Assembly (NCBI RefSeq): GCF_001654925.1
Contig: NZ_LXER01000006.1
Location: forward strand, 496,001-560,000
DNA from: Buttiauxella brennerae ATCC 51605
GTDB lineage: Bacteria; Pseudomonadota; Gammaproteobacteria; Enterobacterales; Enterobacteriaceae
Direction of reading: 5' to 3'
Length of the DNA: 64,000 bases
Below, in pieces: positions 1 to 14,502 of the stretch (the stretch's first letter is position 1; each line of letters begins with the position of its first letter). The notes below the pieces were generated by a model. It saw only the letters and a list, made by a program, of their open reading frames with translations. It had not been told where the DNA came from and ran no database searches. Position numbers and translations under genes: made by a program.

Positions 1-352
1 GCGTTTCATCGGCGGTCAGCAACATAATCATGTGCTCGCATGCGGTGTGGATAAGCTCGCGGATCTGCTGTTTATCAGGCTGCGTCTGGTTGAGAATCGC
101 CTCGGCGCGTTCAACATGCGGCTTGAAATTGTGGGTGATGAAGTCAGCAATCCATTGCGCTGACGCCATATACAGCTCTTCTTTCGAACCGAAGTAGTAG
201 GTAATGGCGGCAATGTTTTGCCCGGCAAGTGCGGCGATATCGCGGGTGGTGGCATGTAACCCATACTCACCAAATTGCGCGATGGCAGCAGTAATTAGCG
301 TGTTTTTTGCCTGCTCGCCACGGGAGGTGGCCGGTGCCGGTGTTGCGTTCAT
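1..352 (-). CDS. cecR: TetR-family regulator CecR (YbiH), N-terminal part, cut by the window edge
   Basis: Read on the minus strand from the ATG at 352, about 117 codons are present before the window ends; the C-terminal ligand domain is missing. The visible part holds a classic TetR helix-turn-helix (residues about 15-60, including [10 protein letters not shown] and [12 protein letters not shown]). CecR is known in E. coli to repress its own operon and the divergent rhlE and to affect sensitivity to cefoperazone and chloramphenicol. The divergent rhlE neighbour and the perfect palindrome at 370-389 just upstream of the start support this identity. Only the N-terminus is seen, so the call rests on this domain plus synteny. 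Confidence 0.85.
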   Translation of the reverse strand, partial: MNATPAPATSRGEQAKNTLITAAIAQFGEYGLHATTRDIAALAGQNIAAITYYFGSKEELYMASAQWIADFITHNFKPHVERAEAILNQTQPDKQQIRELIHTACEHMIMLLTADET

Positions 353-369
353 ACCGACCTCTTAAAAAG

Positions 370-389
370 TTAATCAATCGATTGATTAA
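370..389. promoter_or_regulatory. Perfect 20-bp palindrome, probable CecR operator
   Basis: The half-site TTAATCAATC is followed directly by its exact reverse complement. It lies 18 bp upstream of the cecR start in the cecR-rhlE divergent region. TetR regulators bind such palindromes, and CecR controls both flanking genes in E. coli, so autoregulation plus rhlE control is the natural reading. The assignment is inferred, not shown. Confidence 0.7.
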
Positions 390-603
390 GAGTAGGCTCC
401 CGATATCGTAGTGTCCAGTCCCAAACATTTATCTTGTGAACGGGCCGAAAAATAGAATTTGTGCGCAAAGTCACAAAACCTGTTACACTGCGCGGCTTAC
501 GGCACCGTGGTTTGTGCCCCTCTCTCGCGCCAGAATGACTGGCGTCATATGAACCCCTGGAAACTACACCGCACCTCGCGGTCAGGGCGATTCTGGAGTA
601 CCT

Positions 604-1974
604 ATGTCTTTTGATTCTCTCGGCCTGAACGCCGATATTCTGCGTGCAGTGGAAGAGCAGGGCTATCGTGAGCCTACCCCTATTCAACGCCAGGCGATCC
701 CGGTCGTCTTAGCAGGTCGTGACCTGATGGCCAGTGCCCAAACCGGCACCGGTAAAACAGCTGGCTTTACCTTGCCGCTGTTGCAGCGCCTGGTCGACAA
801 TCAGCCGCATGCCAAAGGTCGCCGCCCGGTTCGTGCGCTGATCCTGACGCCAACCCGTGAGCTTGCAGCTCAGATTGGCGAAAACGTAAGCGACTACAGC
901 AAATATTTAGATATCCGCTCGCTGGTGGTTTTCGGCGGCGTGAGCATTAACCCGCAGATGATGAAACTGCGTAGCGGTGTTGATGTGCTGGTGGCAACAC
1001 CTGGCCGTCTGCTAGATCTGGAACACCAGAACGCCGTGAAACTCGACCAGGTCGAAATTCTGGTGCTGGACGAAGCTGACCGTATGCTGGATATGGGCTT
1101 CATCCACGATATCCGCCGTGTACTGGCAAAACTGCCTGCACGCCGCCAGAACTTGCTGTTCTCCGCGACCTTCTCTGATGAGATTAAAGGGCTGGCTGAA
1201 AAGCTGCTGCATAATCCAGAAGAAGTGTCTGTTGCGCGTCGTAACACAGCTTCCGAGCAAGTGACTCAACACGTTCATTTCGTTGATAAGAAACGTAAAA
1301 GAGAACTGCTGTCACAGCTGATTGGTGAAGGTAACTGGCAGCAAGTGCTGGTGTTTACCCGTACCAAACACGGTGCAAACCACCTGGCAGAACAGCTGGG
1401 CAAAGATGGCATTACCGCTGCGGCTATCCACGGTAACAAGAGCCAGGGCGCACGTACTCGTGCATTGGCTGACTTCAAAAACGGCGGCATTCGTGTGCTG
1501 GTGGCAACTGACATCGCCGCGCGTGGTCTTGATATCGAAGAGTTACCGCACGTCGTGAACTACGAGCTGCCTAACGTACCAGAAGATTACGTGCACCGTA
1601 TTGGCCGTACTGGCCGTGCGGCAGCAACCGGTGAAGCGCTGTCTCTGGTGTGTGTTGATGAACACAAACTGCTGCGCGACATCGAACGTGTCCTTAAGCG
1701 TGAAGTTCCGCGTATGGCACTGCCAGGTTATGAAGTGGATCCGTCCATTCCAGCTGAGCCAATCGTCAACGGTCGCCAGCAGCAACGTGGCGGCGGTCGT
1801 GGAAACGGCGGTGGTCAGGGCCAGGGTCAACGTCGTGGTGGCAATAGCGGCGGCGCATCATCCGATCGCAGCAGCGCACCGCGTCGCCCATCTCGCCCAC
1901 AGGCAGATGGCGCGAAACCTGCTGGTGCTAACGCTCGTCGTCGTCCGGCACGCAAGCCAGCTTCGTCTAATTAA
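604..1974 (+). CDS. rhlE: ATP-dependent RNA helicase RhlE (DEAD-box)
   Basis: A 456-residue DEAD-box helicase that unwinds structured RNA and takes part in ribosome maturation and degradosome-linked RNA turnover. Visible motifs: AQTGTGKT near residue 45, PTRELA near 83, DEAD at 156-159, SAT, and the C-terminal helicase motif [10 protein letters not shown]. The tail after residue about 385 is low-complexity Arg/Gly/Gln-rich, typical of RhlE and used for extra RNA contacts. It is divergent from cecR and followed by a strong terminator at 1996-2025. The start is the ATG at 604 after a GGAG box. Confidence 0.97.
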   Translation: MSFDSLGLNADILRAVEEQGYREPTPIQRQAIPVVLAGRDLMASAQTGTGKTAGFTLPLLQRLVDNQPHAKGRRPVRALILTPTRELAAQIGENVSDYSKYLDIRSLVVFGGVSINPQMMKLRSGVDVLVATPGRLLDLEHQNAVKLDQVEILVLDEADRMLDMGFIHDIRRVLAKLPARRQNLLFSATFSDEIKGLAEKLLHNPEEVSVARRNTASEQVTQHVHFVDKKRKRELLSQLIGEGNWQQVLVFTRTKHGANHLAEQLGKDGITAAAIHGNKSQGARTRALADFKNGGIRVLVATDIAARGLDIEELPHVVNYELPNVPEDYVHRIGRTGRAAATGEALSLVCVDEHKLLRDIERVLKREVPRMALPGYEVDPSIPAEPIVNGRQQQRGGGRGNGGGQGQGQRRGGNSGGASSDRSSAPRRPSRPQADGAKPAGANARRRPARKPASSN

Positions 1975-1995
1975 TTAGGCTTTGCCTACTCAAAC

Positions 1996-2025
1996 AGAGG
2001 CGCTAACATAGCGCCTCTTTTTTTT
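1996..2025 (+). terminator. Rho-independent terminator of rhlE
   Basis: The stem AGAGGCGC/GCGCCTCT with a 7-nt loop is followed by an uninterrupted run of T. It ends rhlE transcription 15 bp before dusC begins and sits at the synteny junction. Confidence 0.9.
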
Positions 2026-2039
2026 ACCGGAAAAACGCT

Positions 2040-2978
2040 ATGCGTGTACTGCTTGCGCCAATGGAAGGGGTTCTCGACTCACTGGTTCGTGAACTGCTGA
2101 CAGAGGTCAATGACTACGACTTGTGTATCACCGAGTTCTTGCGCGTGGTCGACCAGCTTTTGCCGGCAAAATCATTCCATAAACTTTGCCCGGAACTTGA
2201 ACACGCCAGCCGCACTCAGTCCGGTACGTTAGTCCGTATTCAACTCCTGGGGCAACATCCACAATGGCTGGCTGAAAACGCTGCGCGTGCTGTGGAACTG
2301 GGTTCCTGCGGTGTTGATCTTAACTGCGGCTGCCCATCCAAACTGGTGAATGGTAGCGGCGGCGGTGCCACACTGCTCAAAGACCCCGATCTGATTTACC
2401 GTGGCGCAAAAGCGATGCGTGAAGCGGTGCCTGTGCATTTGCCCGTTACGGTGAAAATCCGCCTCGGCTGGGACAGCGACGCGCGCCAGTTTGAAATTGC
2501 TGATGCCGTGCAGCAGGCAGGTGCCACAGAACTTACGGTTCACGGGCGCACCAAAGAAGACGGTTACAAAGCAGAGCGCATCAACTGGGCGGCGATTGGC
2601 GAAATCCGTCAACGCTTGTCTATTCCGGTTATCGCCAACGGTGAAATCTGGGACTGGCAAAGTGCGCAAGACTGCATGGCGGCAACGGGCTGTGACTCCG
2701 TGATGATTGGCCGCGGGGCGCTTAACGTCCCTAATTTAAGCCGCGTGATTAAGTACAATGAGCCGCGTATGCCGTGGCCAGATGTGGTGAAACTACTGCA
2801 AAAATACAGCCAGCTTGAAAAGCAGGGCGATACGGGGATGTATCACGTTGCGCGTATCAAACAGTGGCTGGGATATTTACGTAAAGAATACGTTGAAGCA
2901 ACGGACTTGTTTACTGCGATTCGTACACTCAAGCATTCTGCGGACATCGCCCGTGTGATTTGTAACCCGGTACGTTAA
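2040..2978 (+). CDS. dusC: tRNA-dihydrouridine(16) synthase DusC
   Basis: A 312-residue FMN enzyme that reduces U16 of tRNA to dihydrouridine with NADPH. The N-terminal [10 protein letters not shown] barrel start, the catalytic Cys98 in NCGCPSK, the VKIRLGW strand and the flavin-phosphate motif MIGRGAL are all present, and the length matches E. coli DusC (YohI). In E. coli the gene lies near 48 min beside yohP and mdtQ, while here it follows rhlE directly. It is the left end of a large relocated block. The ATG at 2040 lies only 15 bp after the rhlE terminator, so its promoter may overlap that terminator or transcription may read through. Confidence 0.96.
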   Translation: MRVLLAPMEGVLDSLVRELLTEVNDYDLCITEFLRVVDQLLPAKSFHKLCPELEHASRTQSGTLVRIQLLGQHPQWLAENAARAVELGSCGVDLNCGCPSKLVNGSGGGATLLKDPDLIYRGAKAMREAVPVHLPVTVKIRLGWDSDARQFEIADAVQQAGATELTVHGRTKEDGYKAERINWAAIGEIRQRLSIPVIANGEIWDWQSAQDCMAATGCDSVMIGRGALNVPNLSRVIKYNEPRMPWPDVVKLLQKYSQLEKQGDTGMYHVARIKQWLGYLRKEYVEATDLFTAIRTLKHSADIARVICNPVR

Positions 2979-3050
2979 GCCGAGATCTTCATCACGATTT
3001 TTAATTCATTCATTTGAGTGATATTTCGAAGCTGATAGAGTGTCATAGTT

Positions 3051-3073
3051 GGATTGTTACTGCTACGGCAGGC

Positions 3074-3079
<6 letters not shown>
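3051..3079 (+). promoter_or_regulatory. Ribonucleic antiterminator (RAT) 1, upstream of bglG
   Basis: A 29-nt site starting GGATTGTTACTG and ending GGCAAAACC, which is the BglG/LicT-type RAT consensus. It overlaps the 5' arm of the terminator at 3074-3115, so bound BglG would block the terminator hairpin. It forms one half of a classical bgl autoregulatory leader. Confidence 0.92.
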
Positions 3080-3970
<891 letters not shown>

Positions 3971-3998
3971 GAAGCGTGCGTCGAAAGGCGTACGATTA

Positions 3999-4079
3999 AA
4001 TACTTAAAATAATTCGAGTTTCAGCCAGGCGGCAAGAAAACGCAGCCAACAGCCCTGAAATTTGAAATATGCAGGGTAT
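3999..4079 (+). repeat. Internally deleted ERIC/IRU element
   Basis: The left end (AATAATTCGAGTTTCAG, GGCGGCAAG) and right end (CGCAGCCAAC ... TTTGAAATATGCAGGGTAT) match the ends of the full ERIC element at 21642-21768, but the central third is missing (about 81 instead of 127 bp). It ends two bases before RAT 2, so it is transcribed as part of the bglG-bglF intergenic leader. Confidence 0.75.
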
Positions 4080-4081
4080 AA

Positions 4082-4110
4082 GGATTGTTACTGCTTCGGC
4101 AGGCAAAACC
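4082..4110 (+). promoter_or_regulatory. Ribonucleic antiterminator (RAT) 2, upstream of bglF
   Basis: A second 29-nt BglG-type RAT, differing from RAT 1 only in the apical bases (CTGCTTCGGCAGG rather than CTGCTACGGCAGG). It overlaps the 5' arm of the terminator at 4104-4155. Confidence 0.92.
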
Positions 4111-4155
4111 TGAGCACTGGTCCCTAAACGGGACTCCAGTCTCAGGTTTTTTTTT
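4104..4155 (+). terminator. Intergenic bglG-bglF terminator
   Basis: A long hairpin with AAAACCTGAG pairing with CTCAGGTTTT, an inner ACTGG/CCAGT helix, and a T8-9 tail. It competes with RAT 2 and gates bglFB expression. Confidence 0.88.
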
Positions 4156-4189
4156 GATTTTTACTCAGACACACATGCCTGAAAGGTGA

Positions 4190-6061
<1,872 letters not shown>

Positions 6062-6076
6062 ACAAAGGAGAAGTAG

Positions 6077-7480
<1,404 letters not shown>

Positions 7481-7487
7481 TTTACAG

Positions 7488-7524
7488 CCTCACCCCGGCC
7501 CTCTGGGAGAGGGCCGGGGTGAGG
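7488..7524. repeat. Palindromic intergenic repeat (CCTCACCCCGGCCCTC type) between convergent genes
   Basis: A 16-bp perfect stem around a 5-nt loop placed between the convergent bglB and lysR ends, so it can act as a bidirectional transcription barrier. A relative of the same sequence family occurs at 46496-46539, also in an intergenic gap. No T tract follows on either side. Confidence 0.85.
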
Positions 7525-7530
7525 GCCATT

Positions 7531-8445
7531 CTACCCCACAAGTCGCTTGATAAACCCACGTACCCACATCAGCGCCGCATCACTGTTATGGCGCTGATGC
7601 CACAACAATGCCACTTCTAACGGCTCCATTTCGAGTGGAACTGGGCTGCTGCGTAAACCCCATGTTTGCTGCCAGTTCTCACAAAGCCCCTGCGGCACAG
7701 TCGCAAGCGAAGGCATCTTGCTTAACAAACCTGGCAATGCGGAAAAATGCGGCGTGGTGTAACTAATCTCACGTTTCATGCCCTGGCGTGCTAACAGCGT
7801 GTCGATATGGCTGCTGCTGGCCTCACGGTAGCTCACCATGACATGTTGTTGCGCGGCATATGTTTGCGCAGACAGTGGGGTGTCCAGCTGTAGTTGCGAT
7901 GGGTGCCAGAGCGTAACAAACTCCATTGGTGTCAGAAGCTCACGCTCCATCCAGCGTGCAGACTGGTTTGCCACGCTGATGGCCATATCCAGCTCACCCC
8001 CTTCCAGGCGCTGTGCGTCAGTGAAAGGATCACTTGCGACCACGTTCAGGCGCACGCCTGGCGCTTGCTCGCGTAATGCAGGCACCAGTTGCGGCATCAA
8101 CCACATTTCTACCCAGTCGGTCATGCCGATAGTTACGGTCGCTTTTGCGCAGGCGGGGTCGAACTGAGCTTGCTGAAACAGCGCACTTTGCAATTGTTCT
8201 AGCAATGGCATCAGTTCAGTGTGCAACTCCGTTGCACGAGCCGTGGGCTGCATGCGATGGCCGCTGCGAATAAAGAGTGGGTCGTCAAACATTTCACGCA
8301 GGCGAGCGAGCGAACCGCTTACTGCGGGCTGGCCAAGATGCAGCTTATCTGCCGCCATCGAAACGCTCTGTTCGCGAAATAACACCGCAAAAGCAATCAA
8401 CAAGTTGAGGTCGATTTTGCGGAAATCACTTTCTTTGATAGTCAT
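7531..8445 (-). CDS. LysR-family transcriptional regulator (LeuO/NodD-like group)
   Basis: A regulator of about 304 residues. The N-terminal winged HTH has the LysR signature DLNLLIAFAVLFREQSVS ... LGQPAVSGSLARLREMFDDPLF. The effector-binding domain follows (VTIGMTDWVEMWLMPQLVPALR). A TTG codon at 8460 would lengthen the protein, but the ATG at 8445 has a GGAG box 6 bases upstream and is preferred. The imperfect palindrome CCAATCAATTGG overlaps the RBS (8452-8463) and could be an autoregulatory site. It is convergent with bglB and 200 bp from yohP; the regulated gene is unknown. Confidence 0.85.
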   Translation of the reverse strand: MTIKESDFRKIDLNLLIAFAVLFREQSVSMAADKLHLGQPAVSGSLARLREMFDDPLFIRSGHRMQPTARATELHTELMPLLEQLQSALFQQAQFDPACAKATVTIGMTDWVEMWLMPQLVPALREQAPGVRLNVVASDPFTDAQRLEGGELDMAISVANQSARWMERELLTPMEFVTLWHPSQLQLDTPLSAQTYAAQQHVMVSYREASSSHIDTLLARQGMKREISYTTPHFSALPGLLSKMPSLATVPQGLCENWQQTWGLRSSPVPLEMEPLEVALLWHQRHNSDAALMWVRGFIKRLVG

Positions 8446-8611
8446 TATGTCTCCAATCAATTGGAGTGATAATAAAGCTTCACCAATACTGTCCGCAAGT
8501 TCAACTGACTTGATGAGGGCAAAATGAAAGCGATGGCGGCATTTTTAGCTTTGTTGACGGGAAGATCAGGGGGATTGGGTGGCGGTTAATGACAGTATGA
8601 AGGCAGGGGTA

Positions 8612-8645
8612 AAGTAAAGGGTGCCACTATTTTGGCACCCGTTGT
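8612..8645 (-). terminator. Terminator downstream of yohP
   Basis: Stem GGGTGCCA/TGGCACCC with a 6-nt loop; on the minus strand a T-rich tail (CTTTACTTT) follows. Confidence 0.7.
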
Positions 8646-8647
8646 CA

Positions 8648-8731
8648 TTAGAAAATCATCTTAAACACGCCAGTTACGACCAGTAAGCCAATAATAAAGA
8701 TAATCAAAACTGCCCATAGAATAATTTTCAT
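8648..8731 (-). CDS. yohP: Small inner-membrane protein YohP (27 aa)
   Basis: The 27-codon frame encodes MKIILWAVLIIFIIGLL and ends VFKMIF, differing from E. coli YohP at a single position as far as I recall. It is one hydrophobic helix, inserted post-translationally in E. coli. An AGGAAG box lies 6 bases before the ATG, and a terminator follows. In E. coli it lies beside dusC and mdtQ, and here both are nearby but separated by the inserted sugar loci. It is too short for ordinary gene finders. Confidence 0.93.
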   Translation of the reverse strand: MKIILWAVLIIFIIGLLVVTGVFKMIF

Positions 8732-8837
8732 CAATGCTTCCTGTTTTATGGCTAGTGTTTAAAGAGTATAGGCAAGGATGAGAGGAAGCGGGGGAGTTGC
8801 CTCCCCGATTGCAGAAACTCAGATAAATTGAAGGTAG

Positions 8838-9575
8838 CTAGATTAGGGGTTTACGTGCCGCCAGCAGGAAAATCATTGGGCGTTCTTTTTCTTCATCAAG
8901 CGCCGGATTTTGCGCGATTTGTTGCGCGTCAGGGCCCCATTCATCAAGTTTTTCGATAACAAAACCGCGAGCGATCAACGTATTTATCCAGCTCGAAAGT
9001 TTGCGGTGTTGCTTCTTCACGCCGTCGGCAAACCAGTTACTGATGCGCTCGCCCTCTTGTTGATAATGGTTCACAGGCCAGGATTTTTGCCCGGTCTGGT
9101 CAGCCAGCCAACCCTGTTGCATTGGTGCGGTATAAATCGGATGTTCTGCTGAAAACACCAGCATGCCACCGGGCACCAGCGCCTGATGAAGCGTTGCGAA
9201 CAGCGCGTCTATATTTTCCAGATAATGCAGGGCAAGTGAGCTGTAAAACAGATCGACACTTTGTGGCTCAAGCTGCAATTGTTCGAGATCTTCACGGCGA
9301 TAAACAATACCTTCGCCAGTTGTCATCTCCTGCGCCTTCTCCAGCATTTTTACCGAGACATCCAGCCCCAGTACTTTTGCGGCACCCTGGCCGCGTGCGT
9401 AACGGCAAAACCAGCCGTAACCGCAACCTAAGTCGACCACCGATTTGCCCTGCAATTCAGGCAACAGTGTTTGCATTGCTGCCCATTCAGGTGCGCCATC
9501 CAATCCTTTAATCGAGCGGTCGAGTGTGGCGTAACCTTCAAAAAAAGCCGGGTTGTCGTAGATGTTTTGTGTCAT
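8838..9575 (-). CDS. Class I SAM-dependent methyltransferase
   Basis: A cytoplasmic protein of about 245 residues with the methyltransferase_11/25 fold. Motif I is VVDLGCGYGWFCRYA, the acidic post-I residue is LGLDVS, motif IV is SVDLFYSSLALHYL, and the post-motif has LVPGGMLVFSAEHP. The substrate is unknown. A longer frame opens upstream, but the ATG at 9575 has AGGAG in place and begins the conserved NIYDNPAFFEGYATLDR region. It is separated from the porin gene by a hairpin at 9632-9654, so it is probably transcribed alone. Confidence 0.85.
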   Translation of the reverse strand: MTQNIYDNPAFFEGYATLDRSIKGLDGAPEWAAMQTLLPELQGKSVVDLGCGYGWFCRYARGQGAAKVLGLDVSVKMLEKAQEMTTGEGIVYRREDLEQLQLEPQSVDLFYSSLALHYLENIDALFATLHQALVPGGMLVFSAEHPIYTAPMQQGWLADQTGQKSWPVNHYQQEGERISNWFADGVKKQHRKLSSWINTLIARGFVIEKLDEWGPDAQQIAQNPALDEEKERPMIFLLAARKPLI

Positions 9576-9631
9576 TGCAACTCCTGTTCGCAAAGCCGTA
9601 ATTGGCAGGAGAAGTCTAGTGAAGTTATCAA

Positions 9632-9654
9632 CGAGGGGAAAGGGCTTCCCCTCG
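9632..9654 (-). terminator. Hairpin downstream of the porin gene
   Basis: A 9-bp stem CGAGGGGAA/TTCCCCTCG with a 5-nt loop. The T tract on the minus strand is poor, so termination may be partial. Confidence 0.55.
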
Positions 9655-9676
9655 CTAACGGTTGCAGCTTGACGTG

Positions 9677-11263
<1,587 letters not shown>

Positions 11264-11310
11264 TTAATTCCTTGTGAAAATCAGATTTATTTTTTAATTA
11301 AAATTCCAGA

Positions 11311-12690
11311 TTACACAGCACGGCTCTTATTCAAATTAAATACTGGGTCGGAAGTGTTGGCGTTGATACCAGAATCTAAGTCGGCGCGTATTTTTTCATA
11401 TTGGTCATCGAGACGGTAAAACTTACCAATCCAGAACATCGACACGATGATTAATGCTGCAGGGATATAGAGATAACAGGCTTTAATGGCGAACAATGCA
11501 TCAACGCTTTGTACGTGGTTGGCAACATAACCGTTGGCGGAAAGCATAATACCGGTAATAGCCCCTGCACCAGCCATCGCCACTTTGCCAAGGAAACCGT
11601 TAATAGAGGTTAATATTCCTGCAGTATTAATCCCGGTTTTCCATACACCATAATCGACCGGATCGGCCTGCATAGAGAAGTAAATAGCGGTACGTTGCCC
11701 TGCACCCAACGATAAAATAACCGCTCCGACAACTAGCCCAATGACATTAACACCGGCAAAAATCATCACTGCCATACCAATTAAATTGATGGTGGAAGCG
11801 ACCAAATAGACGTGGCGTTTTTTCATCCGCTTTGCCAGAAGTGGGACAGTGAGCGTGCCTAATAGCGGAACGAAGGTAGAGATCCCGGCAATCAATGCAG
11901 TTAATTCAGTGTTCCCAACGTAGTAATTAAAGAAGTACACCAGTGCGCCAGTCTGGAAGAAAAATGCACCCCACATCAGGAAAATATTCACCGCAAAAAC
12001 AAACCATGGCGGGTTATTACGCAGGCTAGTCCAGGCGCGTTTTAATGTCATCGGCTCAGCATTAATATTAATTTTCTCTTCGACATTTCGAAAACTAATC
12101 AGCAAAAAGAAGGTAGCAACCACGCCAAAGACCATCGCGGTATATAAAAAACCATGCTCCTGATTACCCTGACCGAGTGTTTTGACGAGCGGTAATGTGG
12201 CGACGGCAACAATTGTTGAGCCAAGTGAACCCAGTAGAATACGCACTGTAGAAAGGGTGGTGCGCTCTTTCGACTCACTGGTCAAGAAAGGCAGCATCGC
12301 ACAAAATGGAATATTGACGATGGTATAAAGAAACGACAAACATAAGTATGTGACAAAGGCGTAAATGAGTCGGCCCGTGGTGCCAAAGTCCGGAACGTAG
12401 AACGCCAGAACACACAATAAACCGAATGGTACTGCCCCTATCAGCAAGTACGGTCGGCAACGGCCCCAGCGAGTACTTGTATTATCAATTACCAGCCCCA
12501 TCAATACATCTGCCACACCATCAACCAAGCGGGCCACCAGGAACATAAGGCCAACGTAATAGGCCGGTAGACCCATAACATCAGTATAAAAGTACATCAG
12601 GTACAATGAGATCATTTGCCATACGAGGTTGCAGGATAAGTCTGCAATACCGTAGCCGAAGCGTTGCCGCCATAGAGTTGAGGTAGACAT
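11311..12690 (-). CDS. GPH-family sugar:cation symporter (MelB/XylP/RhiT-like)
   Basis: A 459-residue protein with about 12 membrane segments. The start FGYGIADLSCNLVWQMISLYLMYFYTD and the motif DVLMGLVIDNTSTRWGRCRPYLL are hallmarks of the glycoside-pentoside-hexuronide symporters. It has no C-terminal EIIA domain. It lies 24 bp after the rhamnosidase gene and 50 bp before the porin gene, so it most likely brings rhamnose-containing glycosides into the cytoplasm for the rhamnosidase. In Dickeya the GPH protein RhiT carries rhamnogalacturonides, which is a related precedent. The exact substrate is not visible in the sequence. Confidence 0.88.
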   Translation of the reverse strand: MSTSTLWRQRFGYGIADLSCNLVWQMISLYLMYFYTDVMGLPAYYVGLMFLVARLVDGVADVLMGLVIDNTSTRWGRCRPYLLIGAVPFGLLCVLAFYVPDFGTTGRLIYAFVTYLCLSFLYTIVNIPFCAMLPFLTSESKERTTLSTVRILLGSLGSTIVAVATLPLVKTLGQGNQEHGFLYTAMVFGVVATFFLLISFRNVEEKININAEPMTLKRAWTSLRNNPPWFVFAVNIFLMWGAFFFQTGALVYFFNYYVGNTELTALIAGISTFVPLLGTLTVPLLAKRMKKRHVYLVASTINLIGMAVMIFAGVNVIGLVVGAVILSLGAGQRTAIYFSMQADPVDYGVWKTGINTAGILTSINGFLGKVAMAGAGAITGIMLSANGYVANHVQSVDALFAIKACYLYIPAALIIVSMFWIGKFYRLDDQYEKIRADLDSGINANTSDPVFNLNKSRAV

Positions 12691-12714
12691 AAGTAGGTTC
12701 TCGACGTTGTTGTT

Positions 12715-14289
12715 TTACAGTAGGTACTTTCTAATGAACCACGAAGGAGTACAGCTCCATGCGTGGCAATAGCTGTTGATGAGCTTGCTGCCATAAGGTG
12801 AAAAATCAGGCTGCTGGGGGTCGAAAAGCTCCCAGAAGGTATCGGCCCCGTATTCCACCATGGCACCCCAGTAACGTTTAATCTCCCGAGTCGCTTGCTC
12901 AATCTCATTCACATGCAACAGCGCCGCGACGTAATGATGCATCATGTACGGGGTATTCATCTGAATTTCTGGTGGGTGGCTTTTGATGCGAGCTAAGAGC
13001 TGTTGCTGGCTTTCTAATGTGCCGACATCCGCCAGCACCAGCCAGACTTGCGAGGCGCAGGATATTTGCCGGGAATCGCCACTGGTGAAAAAGCCGCTTT
13101 GTGGGTCCCAAAGTTTGCGCAAGGCCGCAGCTTTAAGGCGTGAAATTTGATGCTCAAGAAAATCGCTTTTCGTCGGGTCATATTGGCGAGCAATCAGTAA
13201 CGCTTTATTCAGGCAATAAATGAGCACACCCTGGGATGCTGCCTGCTTGTTGAGATCCTGATGCCAGTCGATAAAAGACCACCAATCATTGCTGTCGCGC
13301 ACAATCCCATTTTCTGCAACTCGTTCAAGGGCAAGTTCAATTTGCCGCCATGCAACGGGCCAAAGTTCGGCCAGGGTTTCGCTGTCATCGGTAACTGCCA
13401 CGTACTCTTGCAGCACATCGACAAAAAACAGTGCGTAATCGAACAGGAAAGTGTCGTCAGCAATCACCTGCGGTTTAACAAATATGTTGGCCGATACCAT
13501 ACCGTCTTCGCGCGTCATGGCGGCAAACAGATAAAGGCAGCGCTTTACCAAATCGTAATTTTTGACGGTGACATCATTCACCAATGCCTGGAGGCGCAAA
13601 TCTCCTAGCCACAGACGGCGGTCACGTTTTGGGCCATCTTCAAACACGTCGTGCATGCAGTTTTTCAATGTGTGCACTGCAACGTCATCAATCCGCTTAA
13701 GCTGAGGGTCAGAAGTTGTGCAGGGCGGGAGGTCTGCAAGCGATGCGGAGGTCACAGTATCCAGTTTTAATGCGGTGAAACGTAGCTGGAATTTGCGTGA
13801 CAGCGCCACGATGTTAATGCGTAAATATCGACAGCAATAGCGGCGAGGAAGGCGTGTACGCTGCGGCAGTTCATCCAAATAGCAATCTTGTTGCTGCAGC
13901 CAACTACTGCTCAGCCATCCACTGTATTCTGAGAAGGGTTCGACCACTTCCGCGAGCGTTTCACCAAAGATAAATTGCAGATGCGCAGGTGCATCTGGTG
14001 GGCTACCTACGGCCTCGCAAGCAAACTCCAGAAAGCCGACGCAGTGCTGGCCAAAATCAATGATGACATGCTCGCCCTGGAAAAAATCTTGCTGGAAGAA
14101 CTTCTCCGAAGTGTTCACTACCTCTGCACGCCAACCGTGTATTTGCTGGCCATCTTGCTCAGCACGGACTATCGCCTGTGGGAAAATATCATGATGATAG
14201 ATCTCAGGAATAAGAGCCTGTGCTTTTGCCTGAATTTGTGGGTGGCGAACCATCTTCAGGTGTCCATTTTGTTGTAATGCCTGTGACAT
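12715..14289 (-). CDS. Alpha-L-rhamnosidase, glycoside hydrolase family 78 (two-domain type)
   Basis: A 524-residue inverting glycosidase that releases terminal alpha-L-rhamnose. The N-terminal beta-sandwich (about 1-185) contains a carbohydrate-binding-like stretch (FFQGEHVIIDFGQHCVGFLE); the catalytic (alpha/alpha)6 barrel follows. The acidic motif EDGPKRDRRLWLGD carries Asp218, Asp223 and Asp230, and Glu487 in FWELFDP is the expected general-base partner. No signal peptide, so it is cytoplasmic. The short length resembles the Klebsiella oxytoca enzyme rather than the large Bacillus type. It is first in the operon rhamnosidase-transporter-porin and divergent from a RhaS-like regulator. RBS AAGGAC precedes the ATG. 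Confidence 0.9.
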   Translation of the reverse strand: MSQALQQNGHLKMVRHPQIQAKAQALIPEIYHHDIFPQAIVRAEQDGQQIHGWRAEVVNTSEKFFQQDFFQGEHVIIDFGQHCVGFLEFACEAVGSPPDAPAHLQFIFGETLAEVVEPFSEYSGWLSSSWLQQQDCYLDELPQRTRLPRRYCCRYLRINIVALSRKFQLRFTALKLDTVTSASLADLPPCTTSDPQLKRIDDVAVHTLKNCMHDVFEDGPKRDRRLWLGDLRLQALVNDVTVKNYDLVKRCLYLFAAMTREDGMVSANIFVKPQVIADDTFLFDYALFFVDVLQEYVAVTDDSETLAELWPVAWRQIELALERVAENGIVRDSNDWWSFIDWHQDLNKQAASQGVLIYCLNKALLIARQYDPTKSDFLEHQISRLKAAALRKLWDPQSGFFTSGDSRQISCASQVWLVLADVGTLESQQQLLARIKSHPPEIQMNTPYMMHHYVAALLHVNEIEQATREIKRYWGAMVEYGADTFWELFDPQQPDFSPYGSKLINSYCHAWSCTPSWFIRKYLL

Positions 14290-14502
14290 ACCGAGTCCTT
14301 AATGATGAAGCAATGACTTGAGTTTATGGTGGGAGTCTTTCTGCCAGCTATTCTCAGGTTGCCAGTAATTGTTAGCGGATGGCATTTTCAGTGGGGTGCC
14401 GATGCGGCCGATCACAAATTGTAAAATCGAGATCGTTATTTGGGCTGGAGTGTTTTATTTTGCCGACAGGTATAGACAGGTTGGTTTGAAGTGAGCGTTA
14501 CG
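14290..14502. promoter_or_regulatory. Divergent promoter region of the rhamnoside locus
   Basis: A 213-bp gap between the start codons of the rhamnosidase operon and the AraC-type gene. It must hold both promoters and the regulator sites. A GATCACAAAT half-site at 14409-14418 resembles half a CRP site, but no complete CRP palindrome or clear direct repeat could be defined by eye. Confidence 0.45.

Noticed and set aside
14400-14440. Complete CRP site in the rhamnoside promoter region
   Set aside because: Only one half (GATCACA) is good; the partner half does not fit at the 6-bp spacing, so it is not listed as a site.
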